Shown: positions 9,309 to 19,928, counted from the first letter of the stretch. The stretch: 64,000 bases of DNA from Vibrio harveyi NBRC 15634 = ATCC 14126 = KCTC 12724 (GCF_001591145.1 NZ_BCUF01000017.1:34630-98629); one strand, 5' to 3'. Numbers and translations are program-made. The notes: generated by a model not told the origin, from the sequence alone.

Positions 9309-10271
9309 TTACGCCAAGCGATTGAGGCTTTCACCACGCTCAAAGGCGTTAATATTCTCAATCAAGATCTCAGCCAAACGCTGAATCGATGAGTCACTGC
9401 CCCAAGCGACGTGTGGCGTTAACAATAGATTGGGTAAGTGCATATTGGCAACCAACGGATTACTCTCATCGGCGGGCTCTTGGGTAAAGACATCAAACCC
9501 TGCACCAGCAATCTCACTTTGTTTTAAGCTATCCACTAAGGCTTGCTCATCTACCAAGCCACCACGTCCGGTATTAATCAAAATTGATGTTGGCTTCATC
9601 TGCTTAAGTTCCACTTCGCCAATCAAATTACGTGTTTCATCATTCAATGGACAATGCAGAGTGATGGCGTCCGCTTGATTTAGCATTTCAGTAAAAGAGA
9701 CATAGCCTTCTCGGCACTCGGTTACGCCTTTGCGCTCCGCAAACACCACGTTCATACCTAACGCTTTCGCTAATTGTGCCGTCGCCAGACCTAATGCGCC
9801 GCTGCCAACCACCCCCAAAGTGCTACCTGCAACGTCCCCAATTGGATGCGTAAAGAAACAAAACTGTTTATTACGTTGCCACTCGCCTGCGGCAATGTCT
9901 TGATGATAACCAAACAAGTTGCGGCGCAAGGCAAAAAGCATCGCAATGACGTGTTCAGGCACCGAGCGAGTCGCATAGCCACGCACGTTGGCGACCGCAA
10001 CATTGTGCTCAGCGCAATAATTAACATCGACATTATTAAAACCCGTAGCCGCGACAGCAATCATCTTGAGGTTGGGAAGTTGAGAGAGAACGGTTTGGTC
10101 GAGCATCACTTTGTTGCTGATCACGATATCTGCATCAGAAAGGCGTTCAACAACTTGCTCAGAAGAAGTCAGATCGTATTCCACCCAATCATGGGCAAAG
10201 CTTGGACGAGGAACTTGAATTTGAACGGGAATAGTCGCGCGGTCGAGGAAGACCACTTTAGGCAGTGACAT
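9309..10271 (-). CDS. D-2-hydroxyacid dehydrogenase (glycerate dehydrogenase-like)
   Basis: A 320-residue NAD-dependent dehydrogenase of the D-isomer family. The Rossmann motif is GVVGSGALGLATAQLAKALG (about 148-167). Catalytic residues can be placed: Arg in NTGRGGLVDEQAL (about 234), Glu in DVFTQEPA (about 264) and His in LLTPHVAWGSDSS (about 287). The closest remembered relatives are HprA-type glycerate/hydroxypyruvate reductases, but substrate cannot be decided from sequence. AAGGAG lies before the ATG. It starts 32 bases after rluA on the same strand, so the two may be co-transcribed. Confidence 0.85.
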   Translation of the reverse strand: MSLPKVVFLDRATIPVQIQVPRPSFAHDWVEYDLTSSEQVVERLSDADIVISNKVMLDQTVLSQLPNLKMIAVAATGFNNVDVNYCAEHNVAVANVRGYATRSVPEHVIAMLFALRRNLFGYHQDIAAGEWQRNKQFCFFTHPIGDVAGSTLGVVGSGALGLATAQLAKALGMNVVFAERKGVTECREGYVSFTEMLNQADAITLHCPLNDETRNLIGEVELKQMKPTSILINTGRGGLVDEQALVDSLKQSEIAGAGFDVFTQEPADESNPLVANMHLPNLLLTPHVAWGSDSSIQRLAEILIENINAFERGESLNRLA

Positions 10272-10303
10272 AACAACTCCTTGTTCACTGCCTAAAGATG
10301 AAT

Positions 10304-11056
10304 TTATGGACGTGGCAGTGTTTTGTAATCTGGTAATTTACGCGCTGGGTCGAAATAGTCAAAGATCATCGCTTCCGCTTCCGGGTAAAAATCACAAGGA
10401 ACAAAAATGCTGCGCAGCCAATGGCATTTCGGATGGTAAAAGCTCAATTCAGCGGCGTGCAGTTCTAGGCGCTCAGAGAAAGCTTTTGCTTCTTCAGTTG
10501 CGTAAAATTCATCCCCCACAATCGGGTGACCTAATGCTTGCATGTGGACACGCAATTGGTGTGAGCGACCAGTGATAGGCAGTAAACGTACAATCGTCGT
10601 CTTCGCTCCATCAGGGTGCTCCTCTCGCTTCGCCACTTGGAATAGCGTCTTAGAAGGTTTGCCATCTTCAAAACACACTTTCTGCAGTGGACGGTTAGGC
10701 CAATCGCAAATCAGCGGCAGGTCAATCTCACCCTCTTCTTGCTCTACGTGCCCCCAAACTCGTGCATAGTAGATCTTATGCGTCAATCGATATTGAAACT
10801 GCTTCTTTAAAGCACTTTCTGCATGTTTGTTCTTCGCCAGAACCATCAAACCGGAAGTCGACATATCCAAACGGTGTACCACTTGAATGTCTGGATACTG
10901 CTCAGTGAGGCGACTCCACATACTGTCATAGTGCTCAGCGAGACGGCCCGGCACAGAGAGCAGACCGGATGGCTTATTCACAGCCAATATTTGCTCATCT
11001 TCAAAAACGACATCAATCCAAGGATCAGTTGGTGGATTGTACTCAAGCATTGCCAT
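10304..11056 (-). CDS. rluA: dual-specificity rRNA/tRNA pseudouridine synthase RluA
   Basis: A 250-residue enzyme matching E. coli RluA, which makes pseudouridine 746 in 23S rRNA and 32 in several tRNAs. Shared sequence starts at the N-terminus (EYNPPTDPW), then VNKPSGLLSVPGRL and the catalytic motif VHRLDMSTSG (Asp about 73). The family segments LPLICDWPNRPLQKVCFEDG and LPITGRSHQLRVHM follow. It is about 30 residues longer than E. coli RluA at the C-terminus. In E. coli rluA adjoins rapA; here the Nramp-like gene lies between them. Confidence 0.93.
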   Translation of the reverse strand: MAMLEYNPPTDPWIDVVFEDEQILAVNKPSGLLSVPGRLAEHYDSMWSRLTEQYPDIQVVHRLDMSTSGLMVLAKNKHAESALKKQFQYRLTHKIYYARVWGHVEQEEGEIDLPLICDWPNRPLQKVCFEDGKPSKTLFQVAKREEHPDGAKTTIVRLLPITGRSHQLRVHMQALGHPIVGDEFYATEEAKAFSERLELHAAELSFYHPKCHWLRSIFVPCDFYPEAEAMIFDYFDPARKLPDYKTLPRP

Positions 11057-11233
11057 GGGCAGGATCTCTACAGAATAAAAACGCGCTGATTATACCCAAG
11101 AGCCCTCAAGATGCATGCACAAAACACGTTTAATTTTTTCACCAACAAGGGTCGATATAACTTTTTGAAATAATAAAAATTAACAAGTCAAACCACCAAT
11201 AAAAATAAATTCAAACCAAGTTGTAAATTTAAA

Positions 11234-11265
11234 TTGACAACCATACTGGGCATGTTACTTATAGT
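11234..11265 (+). promoter_or_regulatory. possible promoter of the Nramp-like gene
   Basis: A perfect -35 box TTGACA (11234-11239) lies in an AT-rich intergenic stretch. The best -10 match is TATAGT (11260-11265), but the 20-base spacer is longer than ideal; a weaker ACTTAT (11257-11262) gives 17. The gene starts 30 bases downstream. Confidence 0.4.
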
Positions 11266-11294
11266 TTATCGTTGATGAACAAGGACAATAACAA

Positions 11295-12560
11295 ATGGAA
11301 TCGGCAGTACCAGATCAACCCCAATCCAAAATCTCCCAATTTGTACGCTCGTTGGGTCCCGGCATTCTCATGGCTTCTGCGGCGGTTGGTGGCTCTCACC
11401 TCGTTGCTTCAACGAAAGCTGGTGCCATTTATGGCTGGCAACTCGCCGTGCTTATCCTGCTAGTAAACCTTTTTAAATACCCTTTTTTTCGAGCAGGCGT
11501 GCAATACACCATGGGCACAGGTAAAACCTTGGTTGAAGGCTACGCTAAGCTTGGTCGCCCCTACCTTTGGTTGTTCTTGTTTCTCAGTTCCGTTTCTGCG
11601 GTGATCAATACAGCAGCGCTTCTGATGTTCAGTGCGAGCTTGTTGGGCTACTTCATTCCATTTTCATTGTCGATGGCATCACTCAGTATCATTGTATTGG
11701 TCACGTGCTTGGTGATCCTATTCGCTGGTCATTACAAAGCGCTGGATACGCTCTCGAAAGTCATCATGACAGTACTGACTATTGCGACATTACTAGCAGT
11801 GGCGATTGCATTTGGTAATCCGGTAGAGCCCGTTGCGAACTTTGAACCCCCTTCTCCTTGGTCAATTGCAGCTATCGGCTTTATCGTTGTAACCATGGGC
11901 TGGATGCCAGCACCAATCGAGATCTCTTGTTTGACGTCTGCGTGGCTCAAACGCCAAACTAGCCAACAAGAAGTCACCGCAAAATCTGCGTTGTTTGATT
12001 TCAATGTCGGCTATATTGGTACTGCGGTATTGGCTTTGGTGTTTGTATCGCTAGGTGCGTTGATGCTACACGGCTCAGGCATCGAGCTTAAAAGCTCTGG
12101 CGTGGGCTTCTCCCACCAGCTAGTCGGCTTGTACGCTGCAACTATTGGTGAATGGTCACGCTACCTAATTGCGGTGATTGCGTTCTTCTGCATCTTCGGC
12201 AGTACAATTACGGTAATTGATGGCTACTCACGTGTGATTTCAGACTCTCAACGTCTACTGCGCTCGCAACCAGAAACGACCCCAAAAGCCACGTCTGCGA
12301 TCATGCTAACGGTATCGGTCTTAGCATTAGGTATTGTGGTGTTCTGGGCTTCAGCACTACTACCAATGCTGAACTTTGCCATGGTACTGGCGTTTATGAC
12401 GACACCATTCTTTGCGCTACTGAACTACATTTTAGTGAGCAAAACCGACTTACCTAAGCCATTAGCGCTAGGTCGTAAATTGAAGTGGTTGTCGATTGCT
12501 GGCTTGATTTACTTATTCGGCTTCTTAGCGCTGTTTATTTGGTGGAAGTGGCTAATGTAA
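11295..12560 (+). CDS. Nramp-family (SLC11-like) membrane transporter, atypical
   Basis: A 421-residue polytopic membrane protein with about 11 predicted helices. The opening (SLGPGILMASAAVGGSHLVA) and the overall helix pattern resemble Nramp divalent-metal/proton symporters. The metal-binding DPGN motif of helix 1 is replaced by VGGSH. The helix-6 MPH motif reads GWMPAPIE, keeping the methionine but not the histidine. Transport of Mn2+ or Fe2+ therefore cannot be assumed; it may be a divergent branch with another substrate. AAGGA is nine bases before the ATG at 11295. It stands alone between rluA and rapA. Confidence 0.75.
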   Translation: MESAVPDQPQSKISQFVRSLGPGILMASAAVGGSHLVASTKAGAIYGWQLAVLILLVNLFKYPFFRAGVQYTMGTGKTLVEGYAKLGRPYLWLFLFLSSVSAVINTAALLMFSASLLGYFIPFSLSMASLSIIVLVTCLVILFAGHYKALDTLSKVIMTVLTIATLLAVAIAFGNPVEPVANFEPPSPWSIAAIGFIVVTMGWMPAPIEISCLTSAWLKRQTSQQEVTAKSALFDFNVGYIGTAVLALVFVSLGALMLHGSGIELKSSGVGFSHQLVGLYAATIGEWSRYLIAVIAFFCIFGSTITVIDGYSRVISDSQRLLRSQPETTPKATSAIMLTVSVLALGIVVFWASALLPMLNFAMVLAFMTTPFFALLNYILVSKTDLPKPLALGRKLKWLSIAGLIYLFGFLALFIWWKWLM

Positions 12561-12612
12561 TTGGCTACGAGCAATTCACCGAACCGCTGAGATAAACCAA
12601 GCTCAGATAAAG

Positions 12613-12641
12613 AAAAAGGTCTTCAATTGAAGACCTTTTTT
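12613..12641. terminator. terminator between the Nramp-like gene and rapA
   Basis: Hairpin AAAAAGGTCTTC-AATT-GAAGACCTTTTTT lies in the convergent gap. A-run and U-run flanks allow termination in both directions. Confidence 0.9.
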
Positions 12642-12659
12642 CGTGTGTTTGAACGCTGA

Positions 12660-15569
12660 TTAGTTGTGGCTGACCACAATCAGACGTAGCGAATCTAGCT
12701 GAACCTGAGCTTGGTTGATGTAACCTGTTAGCTCTTTGATTTGCTCTTCAATCGATTCAATTTCTTCATCACGGATGTTCGGGTTAACCGCTTTCAGTGC
12801 TTGTAGACGCTCAAGCTCGGCATTCAAGCTTTGTTGCATGTCTTGATGCGCTTGCTTGCGAACTTCTTCCACTTTCTGCTCAACCAATGCGTCACCCGCT
12901 TCGATTAGGCTGTGAATGTCTTTCTGTACCGATGTCACTAACTTGCTGCCTAGGTGACGGTTTACCGGGCTAAGCTGACGGTTGAAGCCTTCAAACTCAA
13001 CCTGAGAAGACAGATCATTACCACGACTGTCCATCATCATGCGAATTGGCGTCTTCGGTAGGAAACGAGCAATGCCGCTGCGTTTCGGCGCTTGTGCATC
13101 CACCGCATACACCAGTTCAAGTAGGATAGTGCCCACTGGTAGCGCTTTGTTCTTCAGCAGAGAAACCGCAGAGGTACCCACACCTTCGCTCATCAGCAGA
13201 TCAATACCACCTTGAATCATTGGGTGTTCCCAACTGATGAAGTGCATGTCTTCACGAGATAGCGCTGTATCACGGTCAAATGTGATAGTCGCACCTTCGT
13301 ATGGCAAGCCTGGGTAGCTTGGCACCATCATGTGCTCAGATGGCGTTACCACAAGTGCGTTCTCGCCTTTGTCGTCTTGGTTCAAGCCAATGGTGTCGAA
13401 CAGAGACAATGCGAACGTTACTAGGTTTGTATCACCATCTGTCGATGAGATTTTCTCAACAATCTGCTGCGCTTTCTCGCCGCCGTTTGAGTGCATCTCT
13501 AACAGACGGTCACGACCTTGCTCAAGTTGTGATTTCAGCTCTTTGTTCATTTTCGCTGATTCTTCAATCACTTCATCAAGGTTTGAAACATCACCAGACG
13601 CCAGCATTTCAATCAGCGCATCAGAGTACTTATCGTAAACCGCGCGACCTGTTGGACAGGTTTCAGCAAACGCATTTAGACCTTCATCGAACCAACGCGC
13701 AAGGATCGCTTGTGATGTGCCTTTTAGGTAAGGTACATGAATGTCGATATCACGCTTCTGACCGATACGGTCCAAACGACCAATACGTTGCTCTAGCAAA
13801 TCTGGGTTGAACGGTAAATCGAACATCACTAGCTGGTTAGCAAACTGGAAGTTACGACCTTCTGAGCCGATTTCGCTACAGATGAGAACCTGCGCGCCAC
13901 CCTCTTCTTGCGCAAAGTAAGCAGCCGCTTTGTCACGCTCAAGAATCGACATACCTTCGTGGAATACGGTTGCACGAATACCTTCACGCTCACGCAGTGC
14001 CTGCTCAAGTTGCAGCGCTGTACTTGCACGAGAAGCGATAACCAGCACTTTGTCGCTGCGCTTCTCTTTTACTTTCTCGAGCAGCCAGTTCACACGTGAG
14101 TCAAATTGCCACCAGCTTGAATCTTCACCTTCAAATTCTTGGAAGATTTCTTCTGGATAAAGGTTCTTCACCGCGCGCGCTTCCGGTGTCATCTTGCCGC
14201 CGATCATGCCTGATACACGCATTGACGTGGTGTACTGCTGCGGAATGTCCATTGGCATTAGATGCACGTTACGCTTCGGGAAACCTTTGATCGCTGCACG
14301 CGTGTTACGGAACAGAACGCGACCTGTACCGTGACGGTCCATCAGGTTGTCGATCAGCTCTTGGCGCGCTGACGCTTTCGCTTCTTCATCACTGTCGCTT
14401 TCGATAATGCGGAATAGCGGCTCAACGTCTTGTTCAGAAAGCAGTTCTGTAATTTGGTTTTTCGCTTCGTCAGGCAGTTTCTCACCAGAGAACAGCGAAG
14501 TGATAGCATCCGCCACTGGTGCGTATTGTTCTTCTTCTTCAACAAATGCGTCGTAATCGTAGAAACGATCTGGATCTAGAAGACGTAGACGAGCGAAGTG
14601 ACTCTCACGACCTAGCTGCTCTGGTGTTGCCGTTAGCAGTAGCACACCCGCAGTGCGTTCTGCCAAGCCTTCTACCACTTGGTATTCGCGGCTTGGTTTG
14701 TCTTGGCTCCATTCTAAGTGGTGCGCTTCATCGACAACCAATAGATCCCACTCGCCTTCTAGCGCTTGCTCGAAACGCTTGCGGCTCTTACGTAGGAAAT
14801 CCAGTGAACACAGCACGTATTGCTGCGTATCAAATGGGTTTTCCGCTTCTGCGAACGCTTCAATACAACGCTCTTCATCGAAGATAGAGAAGTGCAGGTT
14901 GAAACGACGCATCATCTCAACGAGCCACTGGTGTTGCAGTGTCTCTGGCACCACGATAAGGATACGTTCAGCACGACCTGACAGCACTTGCTGGTGGATG
15001 ATCATGCCCGCTTCGATGGTTTTACCCAGACCAACTTCATCTGCTAGCAATACGCGAGGCGCGTGACGACGACCGACTTCGTGCGCGATGTAAAGCTGGT
15101 GAGGGATCAAGCCTGCACGCATGCCACACAGACCACGCATTGGGCTCTTGTGTTGCTCAAATTGGTTTTGTAGCGCACGGTAGCGAAGTACAAAGTTGTC
15201 CATGCGATCGATTTGACCTGCGTACAACTTGTCTTGCGGCTTGTTAAAACGAATGTGGTTGCTTAGGAAGATTTCACGCAACACGATCGCCGTTTCTTGC
15301 GTGTCTTCACGAGTACCGAAATAGGTGTATAGACCTTCATCTTCCAGTACTTCTTCAACTTTTAATGACCAACCTTCTTGGCAATCGATGACATCACCGA
15401 CGTTGAACGTTACTCGGGTAACTGGTGCATCGTTACGTGCGTAAACTCGGTTTTCCTCTGATGCTGCAAACATCAATGTCACAGTACGAGCATCCATTGC
15501 TACTACGGTACCTAAACCTAAATCGCTTTCCGTATCGCTAATCCAGCGCTGCCCCAAAGCAAATGTCAT
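12660..15569 (-). CDS. rapA: RNA polymerase-associated ATP-dependent protein RapA (HepA)
   Basis: A 969-residue SWI2/SNF2 ATPase that binds RNA polymerase and promotes its recycling. N-terminal Tudor-like domains (about 1-107) begin [20 protein letters not shown]. The helicase core has motif [15 protein letters not shown] (about 175-188), motif [10 protein letters not shown] (about 280), motif [14 protein letters not shown], and in the second lobe [10 protein letters not shown] and [11 protein letters not shown]. The C-terminus is a long charged coiled-coil-like stretch. Length and sequence agree with E. coli RapA (968). A U-rich terminator lies 20 bases past the stop. Confidence 0.97.
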   Translation of the reverse strand: MTFALGQRWISDTESDLGLGTVVAMDARTVTLMFAASEENRVYARNDAPVTRVTFNVGDVIDCQEGWSLKVEEVLEDEGLYTYFGTREDTQETAIVLREIFLSNHIRFNKPQDKLYAGQIDRMDNFVLRYRALQNQFEQHKSPMRGLCGMRAGLIPHQLYIAHEVGRRHAPRVLLADEVGLGKTIEAGMIIHQQVLSGRAERILIVVPETLQHQWLVEMMRRFNLHFSIFDEERCIEAFAEAENPFDTQQYVLCSLDFLRKSRKRFEQALEGEWDLLVVDEAHHLEWSQDKPSREYQVVEGLAERTAGVLLLTATPEQLGRESHFARLRLLDPDRFYDYDAFVEEEEQYAPVADAITSLFSGEKLPDEAKNQITELLSEQDVEPLFRIIESDSDEEAKASARQELIDNLMDRHGTGRVLFRNTRAAIKGFPKRNVHLMPMDIPQQYTTSMRVSGMIGGKMTPEARAVKNLYPEEIFQEFEGEDSSWWQFDSRVNWLLEKVKEKRSDKVLVIASRASTALQLEQALREREGIRATVFHEGMSILERDKAAAYFAQEEGGAQVLICSEIGSEGRNFQFANQLVMFDLPFNPDLLEQRIGRLDRIGQKRDIDIHVPYLKGTSQAILARWFDEGLNAFAETCPTGRAVYDKYSDALIEMLASGDVSNLDEVIEESAKMNKELKSQLEQGRDRLLEMHSNGGEKAQQIVEKISSTDGDTNLVTFALSLFDTIGLNQDDKGENALVVTPSEHMMVPSYPGLPYEGATITFDRDTALSREDMHFISWEHPMIQGGIDLLMSEGVGTSAVSLLKNKALPVGTILLELVYAVDAQAPKRSGIARFLPKTPIRMMMDSRGNDLSSQVEFEGFNRQLSPVNRHLGSKLVTSVQKDIHSLIEAGDALVEQKVEEVRKQAHQDMQQSLNAELERLQALKAVNPNIRDEEIESIEEQIKELTGYINQAQVQLDSLRLIVVSHN

Positions 15570-16105
15570 GAATTGACTACCTCGTTGTTGTTTCTTGTTG
15601 GTCTCTACCCATCCCGATGGGCATGGATAATAGTTTAGATCTGATTCTGGCTTCTGCTATGCCAATCGTGCTTGTCATGCCACTTTGTGCTGTGCATTTT
15701 TAAGCCAGCTGCACATGATAAATCGGGCGTAGCCTATACGCAGAAAAAGGTCGCTAATCTTACTTGAAGCTGTGATTTAGGTCACGCCGAAACCGCCCAG
15801 AGGGGCAACTTTTTTTCCTGAATTAGGAATGCAATCAAATTGTAAAAAACTCATGACAATTATTAAGTTGTAAGAAGTAAATTTTACGTATACTTCTAAT
15901 GAGGGGCGCTTAGAGTCATCAAGCATGATTTGAGCGCATTAAGTACACGATTAGGATCAACACGGGTTTGCAGTAAGTTGTCTTGCTACTCGGTTGCGCA
16001 CTAACCGACATTGCCCGACAACCTCTATTGCAAGCAATCAGAGTTAGGAAGACTGTTCCTTCTTAGCTACTAGCCAGCAAAGCCGCGCTGCGGCAAGGAG
16101 ACGCT
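15570..16105. other. 536-base intergenic region between divergent rapA and the PIN-PhoH gene
   Basis: No credible ORF. The left part must hold the rapA promoter. A possible plus-strand promoter is TTGTAA (15868-15873) with TATACT (15889-15894) and a short 15-base spacer. From 15906 to the ATG at 16106 the sequence is rich in hairpins, annotated separately as a candidate leader RNA. Confidence 0.7.
15906..16105 (+). promoter_or_regulatory. structured 5' leader of the PIN-PhoH gene (candidate cis-regulatory RNA)
   Basis: Five potential hairpins follow one another. (a) GCGCT (15906-15910) with AGCGC (15933-15937), enclosing TCAT/ATGA. (b) GTTGTC (15977-15982) with GACAAC (16017-16022), enclosing CGGTT/AACCG (15991-16007). 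(c) ATTG-CAAG-CAAT (16027-16038). (d) AGGAA-GACTG-TTCCT (16046-16060). (e) GCCGC-GCT-GCGGC (16082-16094), which touches the ribosome-binding site AAGGAG (16095-16100). The pairings are seen directly; a regulatory role is inference. No known riboswitch core was recognised. Confidence 0.4.
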
Positions 16106-17482
16106 ATGGGCGATACCGATCGGAAACTGTTTGTACTCGATACCAACATTCTTCTTCATGAACCCTTCGCCATCTTCTCTTTCCAAGAACACGATGTCGT
16201 CATCCCAATGACCGTGTTGGAAGAACTCGACCGAATCAAAGACAGTAAACGTGATGTAGCAAGGGATGCACGCGTTGCGATTCGCGCTTTGGAAGATCTG
16301 TTTAAAGACGCAACACCCGATGAAATCTCAGAAGGTATTCCAGTTTCTAAAGACAACCCTAGCCAAGGCACCATCTCTATTTTGGCGGACTTCGAATTGC
16401 AGGAAACCGTCAAAGCCTTCGCCGACAAAGCCGGTGACAACCGCATACTCAATGCGGTGCTTTATCTGCAAAACAAACGCGCACCACGTGAAGTCGTGCT
16501 CGTAACCAAAGACATCAACATGCGTTTGCGAGCCAAAGGCGCTGGCGTACGTTTCGTTGAAGACTATCGTACGGATCAACTGATTGATGATATCCAATAT
16601 CTCACCAAAGGCTTCCAACAACGTGAAGGTGATTTTTGGAGCGATGTGGATGAAGTTGAGAGTTACGCGCTGGGTGGAAAAACGTTCCATAAACTCAACC
16701 GCGAACCGTTCGAGCCGACCTTTATCAACCAATACGTGATTGATGAAGAGAGTGATTTTGTAGGTCGAGTAGAAACCATTAATGAGGATAAGGTTACGCT
16801 GCTCGACCTGAGTCGTGAGCGCATGATGCATCGTCGCGCTTGGGACATTACACCGAAAAATATCTATCAAGGCATGGCGATGGATGCCTTGCTTGATCCT
16901 GATATTGATTTGGTAATTCTGACCGGCGCTGCCGGTAGTGGTAAAACGCTCCTTGCAATGGCAGCAGCACTAGAGCAAACCATTGAAAAAGGCATGTTCG
17001 ATAAGATTATCGTAACGCGGAACACGCCAGATATTGGTGAGTCGATTGGTTTCTTACCGGGCTCGGAAGAAGAGAAAATGATGCCGTGGTTAGCCGCAGT
17101 GACCGATACCTTGGAAGCGCTGCACAAGAACGACCATTGCACCGAAGGTTCGATGAAGTACATCTGCGATAAAGCCAACATTCAGTTTAAATCGATTAAC
17201 TTTATGCGTGGTCGCTCTATCCAGAATGCGTTTGTCTTGCTCGATGAGTGTCAGAACTTAACCGCTTCACAAATCAAAACCATCATCACCCGTTGTGGTG
17301 AAGGCACTAAGATTGTGTGCTCGGGTAACTTGGCACAGATTGACTCCCACTACCTAACCCCAGTGACGTCTGGTTTGACGTATATGGTTGAACGCTTCAA
17401 GAACTTTGAAGGCAGCGCCAATATTCACCTCAATGGTGTGGTGCGCAGTCGCTTGGCAGAGTTTGCGGAAGAGAATCTGTAG
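16106..17482 (+). CDS. PIN-domain/PhoH-like ATPase (PhoH2 type)
   Basis: A 458-residue fusion of an N-terminal PIN ribonuclease domain and a C-terminal PhoH ATPase. PIN acidic residues are visible in FVLDTNILLHEP (about 8-19), VLEELDRIK (about 38) and the GDNRIL and LVTKDINMRLRA segments (about 111 and 133). PhoH has Walker A TGAAGSGKTLLA (about 273-284) and Walker B FVLLDECQN (about 375). Related PhoH2 proteins have been shown to unwind and cleave RNA; in vibrios the role is uncertain. An AAGGAG ribosome-binding site lies five bases before the ATG. It stands alone between rapA and tldD. Confidence 0.88.
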   Translation: MGDTDRKLFVLDTNILLHEPFAIFSFQEHDVVIPMTVLEELDRIKDSKRDVARDARVAIRALEDLFKDATPDEISEGIPVSKDNPSQGTISILADFELQETVKAFADKAGDNRILNAVLYLQNKRAPREVVLVTKDINMRLRAKGAGVRFVEDYRTDQLIDDIQYLTKGFQQREGDFWSDVDEVESYALGGKTFHKLNREPFEPTFINQYVIDEESDFVGRVETINEDKVTLLDLSRERMMHRRAWDITPKNIYQGMAMDALLDPDIDLVILTGAAGSGKTLLAMAAALEQTIEKGMFDKIIVTRNTPDIGESIGFLPGSEEEKMMPWLAAVTDTLEALHKNDHCTEGSMKYICDKANIQFKSINFMRGRSIQNAFVLLDECQNLTASQIKTIITRCGEGTKIVCSGNLAQIDSHYLTPVTSGLTYMVERFKNFEGSANIHLNGVVRSRLAEFAEENL

Positions 17483-17503
17483 CGAATCATCTCCCCCTAA
17501 AAC

Positions 17504-17530
17504 AAAAGAGCGCTCAATGGGCGCTCTTTT
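17504..17530. terminator. terminator after the PIN-PhoH gene
   Basis: Hairpin AAAAGAGCGC-TCAATGG-GCGCTCTTTT, 22 bases after the stop codon, with U/A-runs on both sides. Confidence 0.85.
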
Positions 17531-17649
17531 ATTCTTTAATAGCTTAACGTTTGATGCTCTAGGCTAAAAGTCGAGATTCCCTATCATCGCTCCTTCGTCG
17601 CGGTAAGGAATGACGATCTTTAACGTCATAGCTAATTGGTAGTTAATGC

Positions 17650-19095
17650 TTACTCAGTACCACCCACGGTGATTGAATCGAGCTTCAATGTTGGTTGACC
17701 AACGCCAACTGGTACGCTTTGACCCGCCTTACCACATACGCCAACGCCTCTGTCGATGCTTAGGTCGTTACCCACCATAGAAACTTGTTGCATTGCTTCG
17801 ATGCCTGAGCCTATCAACGTTGCGCCTTTCACTGGGCGAGTGATTTTGCCATCTTCAATCAAGTACGCTTCCGATGCAGAGAACACGAACTTACCAGAAG
17901 TGATGTCCACCTGACCGCCCCCGAAGTTTGGTGCGTACAGACCTTTCTTCACTGTAGAGATGATCTCTTCTGGCGTGTGCTCACCCGGCAGCATGTAAGT
18001 GTTGGTCATACGTGGCATTGGTAGATGCGCGTAAGACTCACGACGACCGTTACCTGTAGGATTCACACCCATTAGGCGTGCGTTCAACTTATCTTGCATG
18101 TAGCCCTTAAGCACACCATTTTCGATAAGTGTGTTGTATTGACCGTTCACACCTTCATCATCCACGTTCAATGAACCGCGCAGATCTTTTAGCGTGCCAT
18201 CATCCACGATCGTACAAAGCGGAGATGTCACTTGCTCACCCATCTTGCCCGAGAACACTGACGACTCTTTGCGGTTGAAATCACCTTCTAAACCGTGACC
18301 TACCGCTTCGTGCAGCAATACGCCCGGCCAGCCAGAACCAAGTACCACAGGCATCATGCCTGCAGGTGCTGCTTCTGCTTCTAAGTTCACTAGCGCCATA
18401 CGAATCGCTTCATCTGCGAATTGGAAGGCTTGTTTCACGCCGTTCGTTTCAGATAGGAAGAAGTCGTAACCAAAACGACCACCACCACCAGCGCTACCGC
18501 GTTCACGGCGATCGCCTTTTTCAGCAAGAACACTGATTGATAGACGAACCAGCGGACGAATATCGCCAGCGTAAGTACCGTCGGTTGCTGCAACTAGCAT
18601 TTGCTCGTGCACACCGCTGATGCTTATCGACACTTCTTTGATGAGTGGCTCTTTGGTACGAATGTACGCATCCAGAGACAATAACAGTTCAGTTTTTTGT
18701 TGCTTTTCCCAGCTTGCTAGTGGGTTTACCGCATCGTAGTAAGCTTGGTTATCAGAACGCTTGAATGCGTGTACTTTGCCGTTTTGACCTTGCTGCGCAA
18801 TACCACGCGCTGCAATCGCACTTTGCTTCAAACCTTCTAGTTGAATTTGGTCTGAGTAGGCGAAACCGGTTTTCTCGCCTGTGACTGCACGTACACCGAC
18901 ACCACAGTCAATATTGAAAGAGCCATCTTTAATGATACTGTCTTCTAGAACCAGAGACTCATGCCAGCTGGACTGAAAGTAAATGTCCGCATAATCGATC
19001 TGGCGCGTTGCAATGCTCGCTAGTGTGTCAGCGATGTCTTGCTCTGTCAGACCGTTTGGGGCAAGGAGTGCCTGTTCTATTTGGTTTATGCTCAT
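17650..19095 (-). CDS. tldD: metalloprotease TldD
   Basis: A 481-residue catalytic subunit of the TldD/TldE heterodimeric zinc peptidase. The zinc motif [11 protein letters not shown] (about 263-273) supplies the HExxxH histidines and glutamate. The glycine-rich family segment [14 protein letters not shown] precedes it (about 200). The C-terminus includes [20 protein letters not shown] and [19 protein letters not shown]. It is the last gene of the yhdP-amidase-tldD row; the start is 11 bases after the preceding stop. Its partner pmbA lies near 7.3-8.6 kb on the same strand. Confidence 0.96.
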   Translation of the reverse strand: MSINQIEQALLAPNGLTEQDIADTLASIATRQIDYADIYFQSSWHESLVLEDSIIKDGSFNIDCGVGVRAVTGEKTGFAYSDQIQLEGLKQSAIAARGIAQQGQNGKVHAFKRSDNQAYYDAVNPLASWEKQQKTELLLSLDAYIRTKEPLIKEVSISISGVHEQMLVAATDGTYAGDIRPLVRLSISVLAEKGDRRERGSAGGGGRFGYDFFLSETNGVKQAFQFADEAIRMALVNLEAEAAPAGMMPVVLGSGWPGVLLHEAVGHGLEGDFNRKESSVFSGKMGEQVTSPLCTIVDDGTLKDLRGSLNVDDEGVNGQYNTLIENGVLKGYMQDKLNARLMGVNPTGNGRRESYAHLPMPRMTNTYMLPGEHTPEEIISTVKKGLYAPNFGGGQVDITSGKFVFSASEAYLIEDGKITRPVKGATLIGSGIEAMQQVSMVGNDLSIDRGVGVCGKAGQSVPVGVGQPTLKLDSITVGGTE

Positions 19096-19106
19096 AGTTA
19101 GCTCTT

Positions 19107-19928
19107 TTATTTCCGTTTCAATTCATTTTGAAAGCGACTGTGTTGAGTCAGCGGCATATTCTGCCTTACTTGCTGGTTGTGTGACAAATCTATCTCTGCC
19201 ACCAGCAATCCTACTTGGTCATTCAATTGTTGGTGAACGCGCCCCCAAGGGTCAATCACCATGGAGTTCCCCCAGGTTTGACGACCACATGGATGCGTCC
19301 CCGTTTGCCCGCAGGCAAGAATCCAGCATTGGGTTTCAATCGCACGCGCTCTTAGCAGTACTCCCCAATGCGCCTCTCCCGTGACAGCGGTAAACGCAGC
19401 GGGCACAACGATAACTTGTGCTCCTGCTAAGCGTAGTGCTTTAAACAGTTCAGGAAAGCGTACGTCGTAGCAAATACTTAAGCCTACCGTACCAATATTG
19501 GTCTCTACCGTCACGATGCGATTACCTGCACTAAAGGTATCCGACTCACGATAGCTGCCATGCCCATCGGCGACATCCACGTCAAACATATGCAGCTTAT
19601 CGTAATGAGCAATACGCTCGCCTTGCGGTGAGAAAACCAATGTCGTGGTAGTCACACCTTGTTCAGTACGAATCGGCATACTGCCGACTATTAGCGTTAA
19701 TTGATTGCGTTGTGCGATCTCAGATAAACACTGCTGGATAGGACCGTCACCCAAAGTTTCTGCGTTCTGGTGATACGCCTCTCGATTGGCAAACTGCGTA
19801 GCGTTTTCTGGTGTCACAACCAGCTTCACACCTTGCTCAGCAGCCAATGCACATTGCTTGGCAATGAAGTCCAGATTCTCCTCGATATCTGGACCTGATG
19901 TCATTTGAATGATGCCAACACGTTCCAT
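19107..19928 (-). CDS. nitrilase-family amidase (deaminated glutathione amidase-like)
   Basis: A 273-residue carbon-nitrogen hydrolase. The Glu-Lys-Cys triad is visible: Glu in VVTPENA (residue 41), Lys in [11 protein letters not shown] (about 111) and Cys in [11 protein letters not shown] (about 153). The segment after lysine (LHMFDVDV) and around cysteine (CYDVRFPEL) matches Nit1/YbeM-type enzymes, which hydrolyse deaminated glutathione, a side product of transaminases. That substrate is inferred from family similarity. It sits between yhdP and tldD on the same strand with short gaps. Confidence 0.85.
   Translation of the reverse strand: MERVGIIQMTSGPDIEENLDFIAKQCALAAEQGVKLVVTPENATQFANREAYHQNAETLGDGPIQQCLSEIAQRNQLTLIVGSMPIRTEQGVTTTTLVFSPQGERIAHYDKLHMFDVDVADGHGSYRESDTFSAGNRIVTVETNIGTVGLSICYDVRFPELFKALRLAGAQVIVVPAAFTAVTGEAHWGVLLRARAIETQCWILACGQTGTHPCGRQTWGNSMVIDPWGRVHQQLNDQVGLLVAEIDLSHNQQVRQNMPLTQHSRFQNELKRK

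Noticed and set aside
9846..10268. 140-codon ORF opposite the 2-hydroxyacid dehydrogenase
   Set aside because: The minus-strand frame has clear catalytic motifs; this one has none.
13301..13810. Plus-strand ORF of 169 codons inside rapA
   Set aside because: It is antisense to a highly conserved gene in a region of strong codon bias, has no ribosome-binding site and resembles no family.
14519..15066. Overlapping plus-strand ORFs (122 and 137 codons) within rapA
   Set aside because: Shadow frames opposite the RapA helicase core; composition (Ser/Arg/Leu-rich) is typical of antisense frames.
16328..16870. 180-codon minus-strand ORF inside the PIN-PhoH gene
   Set aside because: Antisense to conserved PIN domain sequence; no motif or ribosome-binding site.
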